A stretch of 64,000 nucleotides of DNA, taken from positions 32,726 through 96,725 of the forward strand of contig NMRA01000913.1 of NCBI GenBank assembly GCA_002633005.1. Direction: 5' to 3'. The position numbers were made by a program, and so were the translations under genes. Below, piece by piece: positions 22,261 to 35,500 of this stretch. The stretch is from Phoronis australis. Taxonomy: Eukaryota; Phoronida; Phoronidae. Every line of letters begins with the position of its first letter. The stretch's first letter is position 1. The notes below the pieces were generated by a model. The model did no database searches. It had not been told where the DNA came from and saw only the letters and a list, made by a program, of their open reading frames with translations.

Positions 22261-25200
22261 AAAATTCTCTTTCAGATTATCCAAACTGGTCAAAGCTTTG
22301 CATTGCTCTCTGACTGCTGTACAAGCAGTCAACCAGTTTATAATGAGCGTGGTTTATAATGTCCCGATCACATTAAAGCCTAAATTCAATGGAATTTTGC
22401 TATTTTAGATGTATTGGGCTTACCAGTGAGTCCTAGCAAAGCCTTAGTAATATAAGAAAACACATGTTCAATCACACAAATGAAAGCCCGTCAAATGATA
22501 AGTGAAGCTGCCTTTTCGTGCCATGTTGCGAAGGTCCTAGCACAAACAACAAAAGGTCTATAACGGGTTGTATTGAATAGGGATCTGAATAGAACACCAT
22601 TGTGTGCGGGTGTTATTCGCAGCTGTTTGAATTAAAAGGTGATTCTCGCGGTGACATAGACAAAAGCAAGCCAATACGCCTAACAGTTCGTTACATTTAG
22701 CAATTTATGGAAGTAGTGGGTCCAGAGCGATGCTCTTAACATACTGTAGGAACCAAATTTACCGGTGTTGCTGTTCAAGATAGACTTTCAACGTTCCATT
22801 TCCAAAATCCTGAGCTAGCTACTGTACAATATACAGGGTGTCTGTGAAAACAAAATAATGTTTAATATGATTGCAAAAATATGATTTTACTGCAAACTAC
22901 TTGTGTTTTTACAAGGTATCAAAACGTTTGCCATAACTGACTCCTGCAGAGAACAAAGACATTAGTGTTTGGCACCAAATGAAACTACTTGCACAGCTCC
23001 AACACAAATATTGAGAATTTTTAAACAAAACTGACGTCTAATGTGTCGGAGGAAGTATGGAACAATCTCAGCAATTTAAGAAACAATGTGGCAGACAAGT
23101 GACACACAAGTAGAGCACCATACAACTACTGCACCCTATTGGAGAGAAATGTGGATATTCACAACAATGCTGGAAGCCGTTGAACATGAGAACAACTCAA
23201 TAGCAATCGCTTTTTACCAAATTGAAGATTTTACCACCAATGAACAGTGCTCATTTTCTGCAGCAAACGTGCTCAATTTGAACATAAGATGCAGCAGTTG
23301 CATGAGATATGCTAAATCTTTAGAGCCCGTGAACGCTGAAAGATATAATCAGCTGTGCAGTGTCTGGAAAGTCGCTTGTTTCTCAGCAATTGGATTCAGT
23401 TGTGGCATTTCCCCTCACTTATGTGCCTGGCAACAGAAATTTAGGATTCTTGCAATAAAAAGCACAAATCATAATCCTAGAAAATACACAATAGTGCTGT
23501 TACAATGGAGGACTCGCCACCTTATAAGTATATTTGCAAATTTTATAAATAACGAACAAACTGCTTCCCATTCTAGGGTGAGTGATGCCAAGCCCTCATC
23601 CCCAGCCCAGATCAAGTGCTACAACACGCAGGCTTATGCATCGTGTTTAGATCATGCTCATTTCATCTAGGCAATAGTGAACATCAGTGGTCTTTGTCAG
23701 TGATTATTAAGTGTCTATTTTGCACAACAGTTGTCCAGTTCTTGCTCAAAATTCTTCCCGTTTTCTGATCTGCAATTGATTGTCAAGTGACCAAACGTCT
23801 TCCACTCATTACATCATTTGGCGAGAAATTTGAAAATAACCAATTTTTCTTCAAAATTAAGAAATTCCTGACTATCTAGCATAAAAGGTGCTTATTTAGT
23901 AAGATTTCATGGTATTTGTTTCATATGAGCTAAGTGAAACCTTAAAAACTAAGAAAATGTGAGAACTCTCTTAAGTCCTAGTAGCACACGTTTTTAACCT
24001 TTAACAAATAGAAGTTATAAGGAACCAAGCAGTACCTATCCCATAACCAATACACAATCTGCAGTCGAAGAAAGTTTAAAAATACGCGCCACTCATGATT
24101 CCGACCCGAAGAACACACCACCATTTTGAACTAACCCTGGAATCGGAAGTACAATTCATTCAGGAAGCCAAGCTTAAGAATACCGGCTGTGTGACTGGAG
24201 CAGTGTCTGTTACCAGCCTGCCAACGGAATAAAACAATCGAAAGCAGACCTTAACTATAATAAAATCAATAAAGGGATAATTTGTACTGAAATTGTCAAC
24301 AAAATGTGGCAAAATAAAATTTGACAACTTATTTTGCTGGAGTCGGACCTGCAGCTGATGACCAGGGGCGGACCGATCAAAGTCATTGCACTGGCGAAAG
24401 GTGAAGTCATGGTGTCCCCGGTTGTTTTATTGGAATAAATGGTTCAAATCATAAATGCCGTATACATACAAAGATAGTTTCAGACACCTGCATAAAAATA
24501 CACACAAGTCACAGTCCTGTGCCAACAATTCAATAACAAGGCTTACTATGGCAGGCTAGGCTTAGGGTGTTTTACTGGGTGTAATTAACTCTGGTAAGCA
24601 AACAGTATAAACAGAGCAGCGGACAAGCAATACCAAAATAATTGAATAAAATTGTTATACAGTTAAAATATCCTGATGATTAAACATGCGAAAATATCGG
24701 AAATAAAGTTAGATGGAAACTAAGATACCGGCGGTGGTCTCCCGTTAATTCCGTTATGGCCAGGCGGCTGCCTGCCAACAATGAATGACAGAATACCATT
24801 TGGTGGTGAAATAACTTGAGTAAGAAAACTTGCCATGGTGCCAAATGGTATAATATAAGTATTAATGAGTTTAAAGTAAAAGGAGCAATTCCCAATCAGA
24901 CAGAAACATTCGTATAAGCTGCTACCCAGTTGAGCCGGACCGCCTACTGGTCTGCCATGAGGGGACATCTGTGTTCCTCGGAGCAAGATGAACACATTAG
25001 ATAACCGGGCCTTGAATGAGTGAAATTAACGTGACAAAGATTAAAAAGTATTATGCTTCTAACACTGCAACATTTTCCCATCCCCGACATTCAGCTCATT
25101 GACTACGATTCACTACACTCCCCCGTTTGCGTCACGGAATTTTTATATGTAGACAACAGAGGTATATATTGAAAGTTTTTGTCAGGTTTTAAAATATATT

Positions 25201-26214
25201 GTCCCTAATAATTGAAAATCAAAACCAATTTAGCAAGTTATTATTTTCCTGGCAAAGAATCACGGCAACTGCAGGGAAATTACTTCGCTGTGTCCGGGCA
25301 GCAAAATCAAGCACAGGTGCGTGTTATTGCAATTAAGGTGTGGACCTCACTGTTTTGAGATAAAACTTGTTTTTTGTTTGTTGAAAGATCCCCGTGTGAG
25401 GATGTTTTTTCTATTTTACATTTTTAACGGCAAATAAAGCCAGTGCTGATTTGCTGCCAAGTGGGCACTACGTTCACACGTCCAGGTAATCACATGGCAA
25501 TTGCTCACTCCCAGCTGGTACTTTACATCAGTTTTACCTTATGGCGATAAAGATAAGAGCGATCTAGAAAGTTCTATTCCTCTAATTTATAACCTAAACG
25601 GATACTGTCGCTGCGATGAGTCAGGGCTGACCTCAGTTGCCGAGTGTTGGCTGCAGGAGATGTGACGTACTTCACAAACTTATGATTATGCATTAAATAC
25701 CATTCACCATATTCAAAGAACAGTAAAATTTGGACAATAGATAATCAAGTTTGTATAAATAGAACCAAAATGAGAACCAAAGACTACCAAACAAAGTAAC
25801 AATGCATTTACACTCACAGTGATGACAATACGTTTTCAAGGACAACATGACCGTCACTCAGGAATTGTTCCTGAACTGGTGCACAGTAACTCAGGTCACT
25901 GAAATAGACGGAAACAGTCGATGATTTTCTGATCTCGGCCGAGGTACAAAATTGTGCTCAAAAAGGCTTTTAGTTTGATTACAGAAAGGATGTGAACATT
26001 AATTTGGTATATATTTTTAAAGTTTTTGAACTAGATTGCCTTTTGAGATAAGGACTTCAAGTAACTTGATGATCAGTGTTTTAATTTCAGTGTCTACCTG
26101 AAGTCAGTAAACATCAATCCGAGAACTTGAAAAGACTGATGGTGGGCAACAAGCTGAGCACATTAGCTCTTTGTCAGCACTAATCTTTAGAGGCCAAGCC
26201 CCCAGCTCTTACAT
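22261..26214. other. Intergenic DNA between convergent genes
   Basis: A 194-codon plus-strand frame at 23086-23670 is the longest non-repeat frame, but its composition, lack of splice support and lack of any known motif argue against a gene. The words CAGGGTGTCTGTG (about 22835) and CAGGGGCGGACCG (about 24363) look like transposon ends, but no partner end was found. Confidence 0.45.
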
Positions 26215-26400
26215 ATCTTGCTATTTCTCCATCATCAACACTATTTTATTTATCAACTTGCACACAGGTGAGCTGTGCTGAACTGTTTAACTGACCACTT
26301 TGCTCTTCCATATGTTACTATCTCTCCAGGATGGCCACTGTGTTGTTAATCAACTTGTACACATGTAAGCTGTGCTGAACTGTTCAACTGACCACCTTGT
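26215..26400 (-). pseudogene. Two tandem partial copies of the EXOSC8 C-terminal coding segment
   Basis: Downstream of the EXOSC8 stop, on the same strand, two diverged copies of its last coding ~70 bp are repeated at about 98-bp spacing. One encodes KLINNTVAILER then TAG (about 26315-26365), the other KLINKIVLMMEK then TAG (about 26225-26275). The genuine exon reads [12 protein letters not shown] then TAG. They lie in the presumed 3' UTR and cannot be translated as part of EXOSC8. Confidence 0.75.
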
Positions 26401-26414
26401 TCTTCCATATGCCA

Positions 26415-26527
26415 CTACCTCTCCACACTGGCAACTGTTTCATTAATCAACTTGCGCACATGTGAGCTGTGCTGAAATGTCCGTGATATGCAGTCCTGCA
26501 ACTTGTCTTCACTGAGGGGACTGCCAC
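26415..26527 (-). CDS. EXOSC8: EXOSC8 terminal exon
   Basis: Acceptor CATTAG; encodes [20 protein letters not shown] and then a short helix-forming tail ending in VER and TAG. The KLQDCISR word is characteristic of EXOSC8. This exon is the source of the two decayed tandem copies at 26215-26400. Confidence 0.95.
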
Positions 26528-29500
26528 CTAATGAACAGAGACAAAAAGGAACATCTAACCAAGGATGAAATGAGAAAGAAAAGAATCAGATTCCTAGCAA
26601 CGTTTATTAAAGTCTCAAATAATTTGAGATGCATATTTTTTCAACAATGCTAAGTGCTACATTTCACTTTCTGCATTGCCCCATACTTAAAAGGATACTA
26701 CATCCTGTTTTGATGATTTCCACCAATCCCTGTGTCACCTGCTAATGCATCATTGGTGTCAATGTTGAAAGATGAAAGGAGAAATTAACTAAAAACTTGT
26801 ACTTCCTATCTCACATTACAATCATTAGTGGGTGGTCTTTTCCCACTTGCCGTGTAATTTACTAAAAGCATAGGTCACGCTTGCCTGTTTAGCAGACTTT
26901 CAAAGTAGTTTTCAAATTTTCCTCCAAATTTTTGAGGGTTGTCAATGGTAACAGAGCATTATTTTGTTTCAGAGGGTTGGATGGCAAAGTCGTTTTTAAT
27001 ATCATTCTGCTGATAGGCCAAAACTGGGTTTGATATCCTTTTAAGTTTGCATTTCTCACACGAGTTGTTTCAGCCCTTTGAGTAAAATAACTAATAGTGA
27101 GGGTACAGGGTTGACACCAACATATGGATTTACCATGGATAGTGAAGCCCAATTACCATGGATAGTGAAGCCCAATTACCATGGATAGTGAAGCCCAATT
27201 ACCATGGATAGTGAAGCCCAATTACCATGGATAGTGAAGCCCAATTACCATGGATAGTGAAGCCCAATTACCATGGATAGTGAAGCCCAATTACCATGGA
27301 TAGTGAAGCCCAATTACCATGGATAGTGAAGCCCAATTACCATGGATAGTGAAGCCCAATTACCATGGATAGTGAAGCCCAATTACCATGGATAGTGAAG
27401 CCCAATTACCATGGATAGTGAAGCCCAATTACCATGGATAGTGAAGCCCAATTACCATGGATAGTGAAGCCCAATTACCATGGATAGTGAAGCCCAATTA
27501 CCATGGATAGTGAAGCCCAATTACCATGGATAGTGAAGCCCAATTACCATGGATAGTGAAGCCCAATTACCATGGATAGTGAAGCCCAATTACCATGGAT
27601 AGTGAAGCCCAATTACCATGGATAGTGAAGCCCAATTACCATGGATAGTGAAGCCCAATTACCATGGATAGTGAAGCCCAATTACCATGGATAGTGAAGC
27701 CCAATTACCATGGATAGTGAAGCCCAATTACCATGGATAGTGAAGCCCAATTACCATGGATAGTGAAGCCCAATTACCATGGATAGTGAAGCCCAATTAC
27801 CATGGATAGTGAAGCCCAATTACCATGGATAGTGAAGCCCAATTACCATGGATAGTGAAGCCCAATTACCATGGATAGTGAAGCCCAATTACCATGGATA
27901 GTGAAGCCCAATTACCATGGATAGTGAAGCCCAATTACACGATCTTTTATAAATGTCAGTGGCAAGAGCTGCTCTTCTACCATCTACAGACTGTCTAAAG
28001 ACATAAGCACCACCCTCTGTGGAGCTGCTCTTCTACCATCTACAGTCTGTCTAAAGACATAAGCACCGCCCTCTGTGGAGCTACTCTTCTACCATCTACA
28101 GTCTGTCTAAAGACATTAGCACCGCCCTCTGTGGAGCTGCTCTTCTACCATCTACAGACTGTCTAAAGACATAAGCACAGCCCTTTGTGGAATCAAGTCA
28201 TATTAATGAGAGCAATGAACTGTGCAACAAATGCATTCATGCTGATAAGCAGTAAAACTGTAGTTATCTTCAACTTTCAGAACAAGCCAACCAGAAGTGA
28301 GAGTTTCCATCGCAGTACGGTTAAGCCGTAATAGTATTTTAAGTTTTTGTTTTAAAGTTAGCCTCTAAATTGGTTTTATTACTTCGATAAAAACTGTGAC
28401 CTATGAATATTTGTGAGCTTTCATTGTGTTTAGTACGATCGGACAACTTATTTCACAAGTTAGTTACGCAATGACGTGTTCAAGTTGCTTTGAAATCATG
28501 TAATCATCTGGAAATTAGACTTCAATTTGTCAAACAACTCACTGATATCTCTGATAATCCTCAGACGATCCTCATAAAATCCCACAAGAGTTACCCAAAA
28601 GTCCATCAGATTGTCATGGAACCATTGTGCGACATCTTTGAACTAAACACATTTGTCAGGCTCTCTGGTTACATGTAGTTTTAAAGCCTTCCCAGAATGC
28701 ATTCTTAATGTTACCAGCCTGATGCCCCTACCAACTATTTATCTTTAAAGAAAACTTGGTATAACAAATCAAATACTTGAACTTGACTTTTAGGGCCGCC
28801 ATAGGTGACCACTAATACAAGGAACAAACTGCCAAGACATATTACAATGCGCGATAGTTGCGTTACTGAACAAGATGACGATTTTGAGAGCAGAATGTTG
28901 ATTAACAAAATGTGGCAAGCAATGCCGACTACTCCAGGGAACAGTAACAATGCTGGAACACTACAAAGCTGGAACACTACAAAGCTGGAACACTACAAAG
29001 CTGGAACACTAAAAATGATGGAACACTACAATGCTGTGAATGTTTAAGACAGAATGTCCATTTTAGAATACTGTTTAAGCCACCCAAATGCACCAGTCTT
29101 ATCATTTCAAAATGGCGGTTGAAGACAACAAACCAGGTGATGGAACACACTCATGTATAAGATTTAATGTGTGTATCTGAGTTCTTGTGGTGATGTAACG
29201 CGTGGTTTGAAAGTAAGTCAGTAAAAGCAACCAATTTATCAGTTTGTTGCCTTTGAGGTGATAAGAGACGCTGCTAGCATGCTTCGAGAACTAAATCTGG
29301 ACACATTACCATTCAAGGTGGGCTTTCAGCATGTTATTACTGAATGGCTGTACACTTGGTAAATAATAGTACACCCAAGGCATGGTACATTTAGAATACC
29401 TGGTTTATGTACATGGCAGAGGTGAGTCTCTGTTGTTACTATGGTGACAACTCCAGTGGCCAACTGTTCCTCTTCATTTGTTGGATCAGCAAGAAGAATG

Positions 29501-32500
29501 CTGCTGTAATTTCAAGGTAAACATGTTATTAAAGAGCATATAAAGACACCTGAGCAAATGTAACTTTTGGTTTAGTGCACTTACTGTTGCTGTATATAGA
29601 CGCAAGGCAAGAAGTGTGGATAAGTGGTAGATGCAAGACATTCACAAGGCACTCCCTCCATGAATGGAGCAAAAACTGCCGTCTATCCCATAATGCAACA
29701 CTAGCCAACCAAAGATTTCAGTGGTCACTATTGTGCTAATGTACAGTAGAAGGTTCATGAACATACTCATGAACACGCTCATGAACACGCTCATGGACAC
29801 GCTCATGAACACGCTCATGAACAATCTCATGAACAATCTCACGAACAATCTCATGAACATACTGGCCTTCCACTCATGGGACTTTGCGTGGTCTTGACTT
29901 TTTGGAATGTGTTGCACTTTTAGAGCTATCCCCCATCCTAACTAGTAGCTAACAAAGATTAGAGGTGATTCCTTGTTTTAAGAAGGATTTGACAGTTTGT
30001 TATTACTTGAGACAAGGCTCAGTAAGTTGGGTTGTCATGACCTGTTGTGTTGTTTAACACTACAGACCTGCACGCGAATGAGTGCAGGGCGATTGAAATC
30101 AGGCAATACTGGAGGGTCAGAGAACAGCCATCTTTATTCTAGGAACACTCATAACACAGTGACACACAGTGGCCACCTAATTAACAGAGGTAACACTTGG
30201 TGGCCATCTACAATTATAATACTTGATAGACAAATTTTATGGTGGAGAGAGTTCTAAATCCATAACTGAAAGTTTCTTTGAGTACAAAACTTAGTTTTAT
30301 AGCTGCTTTATCAAATCCTCGTCAATGTGATTGTAATAAGATGCACAAGTAACCAACTCGCACGTAGACACTGGTTATACACAGAAGGCACATACACACT
30401 GGTTATACACAGAAGGCACATAGACACTGGTTATACACAGAAGGCACATAGACACTGGTTACACACAGAAGGCATATAGTTTTACACACTGGTTACACAC
30501 AGAAGGCACATACACACTAGTTATACACAGAAGGCACACAGACACTGGTTACACAGTTACACACAGAAAGCACTTGTAGGCTATTTTGATCTGGTAAAAG
30601 CACCTAAATGACACCAACTCATTGAACCGGATGAAGGACCTACAGTCTTTTGAAGACAGTAGAACCAGATGAAAGTGCAATGACAAATTATGAATGATAA
30701 AGAATCTAGGAATACTAACAGAAATGTTTTGTTCATGAAAATTGTCTTTCAATTTTAAGTGCTATTGGTAACATGGCTATTACAAATTTTATATGCTAAA
30801 AACAGTGGAACATTATAATGTTGAGACCTTCTTAGTGCATGAGAACAGGCCATAGTGGAAGATGATAATGATTGATTATAGTTGAATGAAGGAGCATCGT
30901 ACTCACTCATCAAAAATGGCAAACGATGTGGACACAGGAAGACATGAGAGAGTGAAAGGATGCTGCACTGTACGATCCAAACTAATTTCTTCATCTTCCT
31001 CTCCAATTGTGACTGTTGGTAATGAGGCTGCAAAGGAAAGGGATGGTGACTGCTGGTAATGAGGCTACAAAGCAAAGGTATGGTGGACATCATGGTATTA
31101 AAACTACTTACAAGAAATACATTGCTAAATATTCACTAGACTACTACTATTAAGAAATACATATAGACAGTCATAATAATTAAATAACTTTGACTTGAAG
31201 CCCCATTCACAGGTGTCTAGAGCAGATTTAAGTTTGGAAAAAATAACCACTGACAGTACTGTGTTGCCTTGCATCGATGCGTGACAACTGTGGCATGATT
31301 CAGGTGAAACTGTGTAGTCATGATATCTGTGGCATGATTCAGGTGAAACTGTGTAGTCATGATATCTGTGGCATGATTCAGGTGAAACTGTGTAGTCATG
31401 ATATCTGTGCCATGATTCAGGTGAAATTGTGAAGTCACCTGACATCTGAGCCATGATTCAGGTGAAACTGTGTAGTCACATTAATACAAAAATATTGCAT
31501 TGGGAAGAATTGCATTGCAAGCTAAGTAACACGACAGTGCTGGTGGAATTTATGCCCATAACGTAATGCTTTACATGATGCATCATATTTTGTGAAAATA
31601 AATAGCCCAAAGTCTACGGCATTTGACGATCACTAGGTATGGTATATATTCAACACATAGAAATTGCGCAGTTAGTGCCTTAGGTCACCCGCACTAAAAA
31701 ATTATTCACATTAAAAGTGTCTGTGCATGTGTAGTTGGAGTTCTGAGTTCTGTGGTGCAGGTACAGTACTTGTTTCAACCCTGATACCAGATTTGAGTCA
31801 CAACTGACATTACTTACTGTTTTGAAGAGCTGCCACTAGCGCCATCAAGCAGGCGTCAACCACATTACCATCATAGTCCAAACACATCATATCACAGTAC
31901 AACACCCAACATAACTAAAAAAGAAACATTCTCTAGTTCAAATTTTAACTATGAGCATGGCACCTCTGGTTATCTTATCCTTTGATCTCCACATGGTCAT
32001 CTTACCCATTGATCTCCACAAAGCCAAAAATTTAAATCAGAAAGAATAATTTGTTGGAAAGATCAAAAAACTTCAATGTCAAAGTAGTTTAATCTAGTAA
32101 AAATATATAAACAACTTAAATTTAAGCATTTAAATCTGTAAAGCTTGAGGCACATTTGCTAAATGTAATAAAAAGTTAGACATGGTTTACAAAATCCATC
32201 CTCTTTGTTTTACTTTATGTATCATCAAAAATATACTAAACAAACCTTATTTTTCTTTACACAAAGATCTTTTAAGTTCACACATTCACAGCTGCAATGA
32301 AACAAGACACAGTGCATTACAACACTTGTCACAGTAAAGACCATACTCCCTCTCAAACAGACTTACATCAAATCTCAGTGAGTGAAGGTTCTTCGGTTTT
32401 CAATAATCAGAACGGCGCGTAACTGCTGCGAAAATCTAACTTACGAAACATTAGACGAACTACATATGGTATCAGAAGTAGAAGAGATTATAGTGAACAC

Positions 32501-35500
32501 CCATAAATACTGGTCATTGAGGAATAATAATTGTGCAAGTCTTACAGGATTGATGGAAATTTCTCTCAACATGTTACCATTAACACAAAAACGTCAAGTT
32601 GCCACCAAACTGTCAAGGCAATCACTTACTCTCTGATAATGTCGTCCATCAGCTGCGACACGACCTGGGCCTGCTCACCAGGGGGGCCAGGCTTGAAATG
32701 TGATGAGCACAGGGGGGACAACTCCACATTGGGAACTACAAGTACACGCATTACCCATTAACAAACTTCCACACACCAACAGGATATAGGTAGAGCCAGA
32801 AACTCTACAAGGGTTATTTTTTCAACAGGGCATATGTCAGGTTTGGCTGATTCTTCGAGGAATTTGTTAAAAACAAATGCAAGGAAACTGATTTACTTGT
32901 GTTTTTAAATGCGAAAAGCCAAGTGTCTTAGCCGTGACCTACTTTTGATGCAAAACGGTAGCTTTCGTTTGCTTTCAACCCCTGTCGCCTGCTGTCCGAG
33001 AAACCGGGTGCGATTTCAAGTGGCTGTCAGACAGATCAAAATTGCCAAAAAAGTAGCTGATAAGGGGCATACTATGACTACAATTTTAGAATCTAGTCAG
33101 TGCCAGCATTCTGAATCTGTAGTCAGATTTTTCCTAGCACTTGCAGGGAAGTGGTAATTTTGGGGAGAAAACTGTCAAATTTGGTGTTTTTTGGTAATAT
33201 TTTTGTGTGCCAGGATTTTTTTCAGATGTGAATTAACCAATCAAAAATCTGTAGCGTTAGTAAGTTTCAGTTAGCACGAGCAGGGCTTGTGAGTTGGGAA
33301 TTCTACGAAACCCTTTGTTTTTTTCACACACTCGATTAGCACGCGAGGAAAGTGCCTATCTCTACTTCGGTGTATGTTGGCAGCCAAAACCCTGTTAAAC
33401 TGCAGTGTGCCCCCGTAAATCTTGCATAGTATGAGTGTACAGGGGACATTATTAGACAAAGTCTGGGAATGATGTAAGAGTCTTGCATGGTATGAGTGTA
33501 CAGGGGACATTATTAGACAAAGTCTGGGGATGTAAGTCTTGCATGGTATGAGTGTACAGGGGACATTATTAGACATAGTCTAGGACTGATGTAAGAGTCT
33601 TGCATGGTATGAGTGTACAGGGGACTTTATTAGACAAAGTCTGGGAATGATGTCAGAGTCTTGCATAGTATGAGTGTACAGGGGACATTATTAGACAAAG
33701 TCTGGGAATGATGTAAGAGTCTTGCACAGTATGAGTGTACAGGGGACATTATTGTTGTGAGTGGAAGGAAAGGGCTTTTGAACTTATTGTAAGTTATACG
33801 TAAACTTGTGCGAGTTTTGGTATACTTGTATACTACATAAATCATAAGGATATACATGGAGTATATTTACTTGCAGTCTAACTTTGGGAAATCATTAATT
33901 AATAGTGCATTCTGGGTAGACTATCAAAATGAAGATTATCCAGGACCTTATTGGTAAAGTAAGTACATTTAGCCAAATAACTATAACATCATGGTAGAAT
34001 TTAACTTGGTAAGAACAAATTTTCTGAAGGCTGAAATTACATAAAATTTATCGACATTTTACCAATCTGCCATTAATAAGCTCCTGCAATGCCTTTTTAA
34101 GTAAAATTTAGTAAAAAGGAGGGTACATTCACAGTGAACAATGAGGGCATATTCACAGTAAACAAGGAGGGTATAAACTTTAATTTTTTTTCAAAAACAT
34201 TATGACATTCTATGTTTTGATAGTCCCCCATACAAAAGTGGAACATTTAAAAACATTTCCCAACAACTTTTTGGAAAACTGCGAATAAACCATAGTATCT
34301 TCAAGTTTCACGAGGCTCCAAACCACCATTTCTGAGATATGATTTCCGAATTTAGCCAAAGTTGAACATTTTCTCCAGTCTTACAAAGGTGAAGCATAGC
34401 TATATACACTTTGTATGTTTGAGTACAGGTAAGATGATTACATAACCAGGACAACAACCAGTAATCAGTGAAACTGAATAAATAATAAACAGTGCCCATA
34501 ACAGACTGGCCTGAGAGCCACACTAAAGCTCAATCACATGACTCAAACTTTGGTAAAAAGCACCACTGTTAATTCATAAATACAAATTCAAGATCCCAAC
34601 TCTATTTTGGTCTAAAAGGCAATGCAATTTCTTTTGTTAAATTTCTAAATCAACAGAGTGCCAAAACCTCCGCTCTAGATTCCACACATTTTTTGCATAA
34701 AATTTCCCTAGTCCATTTAGCTGGCTGGTTGTTAGGAGGTTGGTGTTTTTGTTACTAGTATCATACCTACAAGTCCTTTGTCAGGCTCTTCAACAGATGG
34801 AGATGCTAATTTCTGGAACAACAAAACATTGAAACCAACTGTGTCAAGTTGATGAGTAACGTAAGCCTCATCTCTACTTTGTTAGTATTACATTTTTATT
34901 TTTGGCCAAATATGTCTTGACTTAATGGAGAGAATATTTTCAAATACTATATGCCAAAGTACAAACATATTTAAAAAGATTAGCATTCTGATCAGCAAAA
35001 TAAAGCAAAACCTATTGTTTTCTATGGTAAAACCTCACCAACTTTAGAACACAAAATGACTGACATGAGAAACTTTATGTTTTCAATTTTCCATGAAAGA
35101 TAATTATGCACGTAGCACCAAATTAGCAATTTTCCATATTCAAGTTGTGTACCAAAGCAACCACTTGACAATGTATACACTATTGAGGGCATTTAAATCA
35201 ATGCACGAAGCCACTGAAAATGAAAAATGGTACTTAAGCAATTATTTTTGTAAGATTTTACCGTTCTTCCAAACACAAACTACAGTTAAGCATTCCTCAT
35301 ATAAGAAGATTCAAGTAACATTTTTCTAAGGCTACTGGTATTCACAATCTAAAACGAAAACAAATCAAAACAAGATTCAAGAGCCAACAAATCGACATAT
35401 CAACTGTCCATAAGATTATATGCATTGGCCTAAGTAGACAGTCTCCTATTCCAACTCACTGCTTTAACTCCACATATGACTGAAGTGTTGCCAAGCTTCA

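Noticed and set aside
23086-23670. 194-codon frame between the convergent genes
   Set aside because: No recognisable motif, no splice or polyadenylation logic; length alone is not convincing.
27120-28195. CRISPR-like array
   Set aside because: Units are contiguous tandem repeats without variable spacers, in a eukaryotic intron.
32362-32430. Candidate EXOSC8 exon 7 ending at a strong GAT/GTAAGT donor
   Set aside because: No acceptor gave a compatible phase and all frames hit stops. The segment at 32246-32291 ([12 protein letters not shown]) fits phase, length and family instead.
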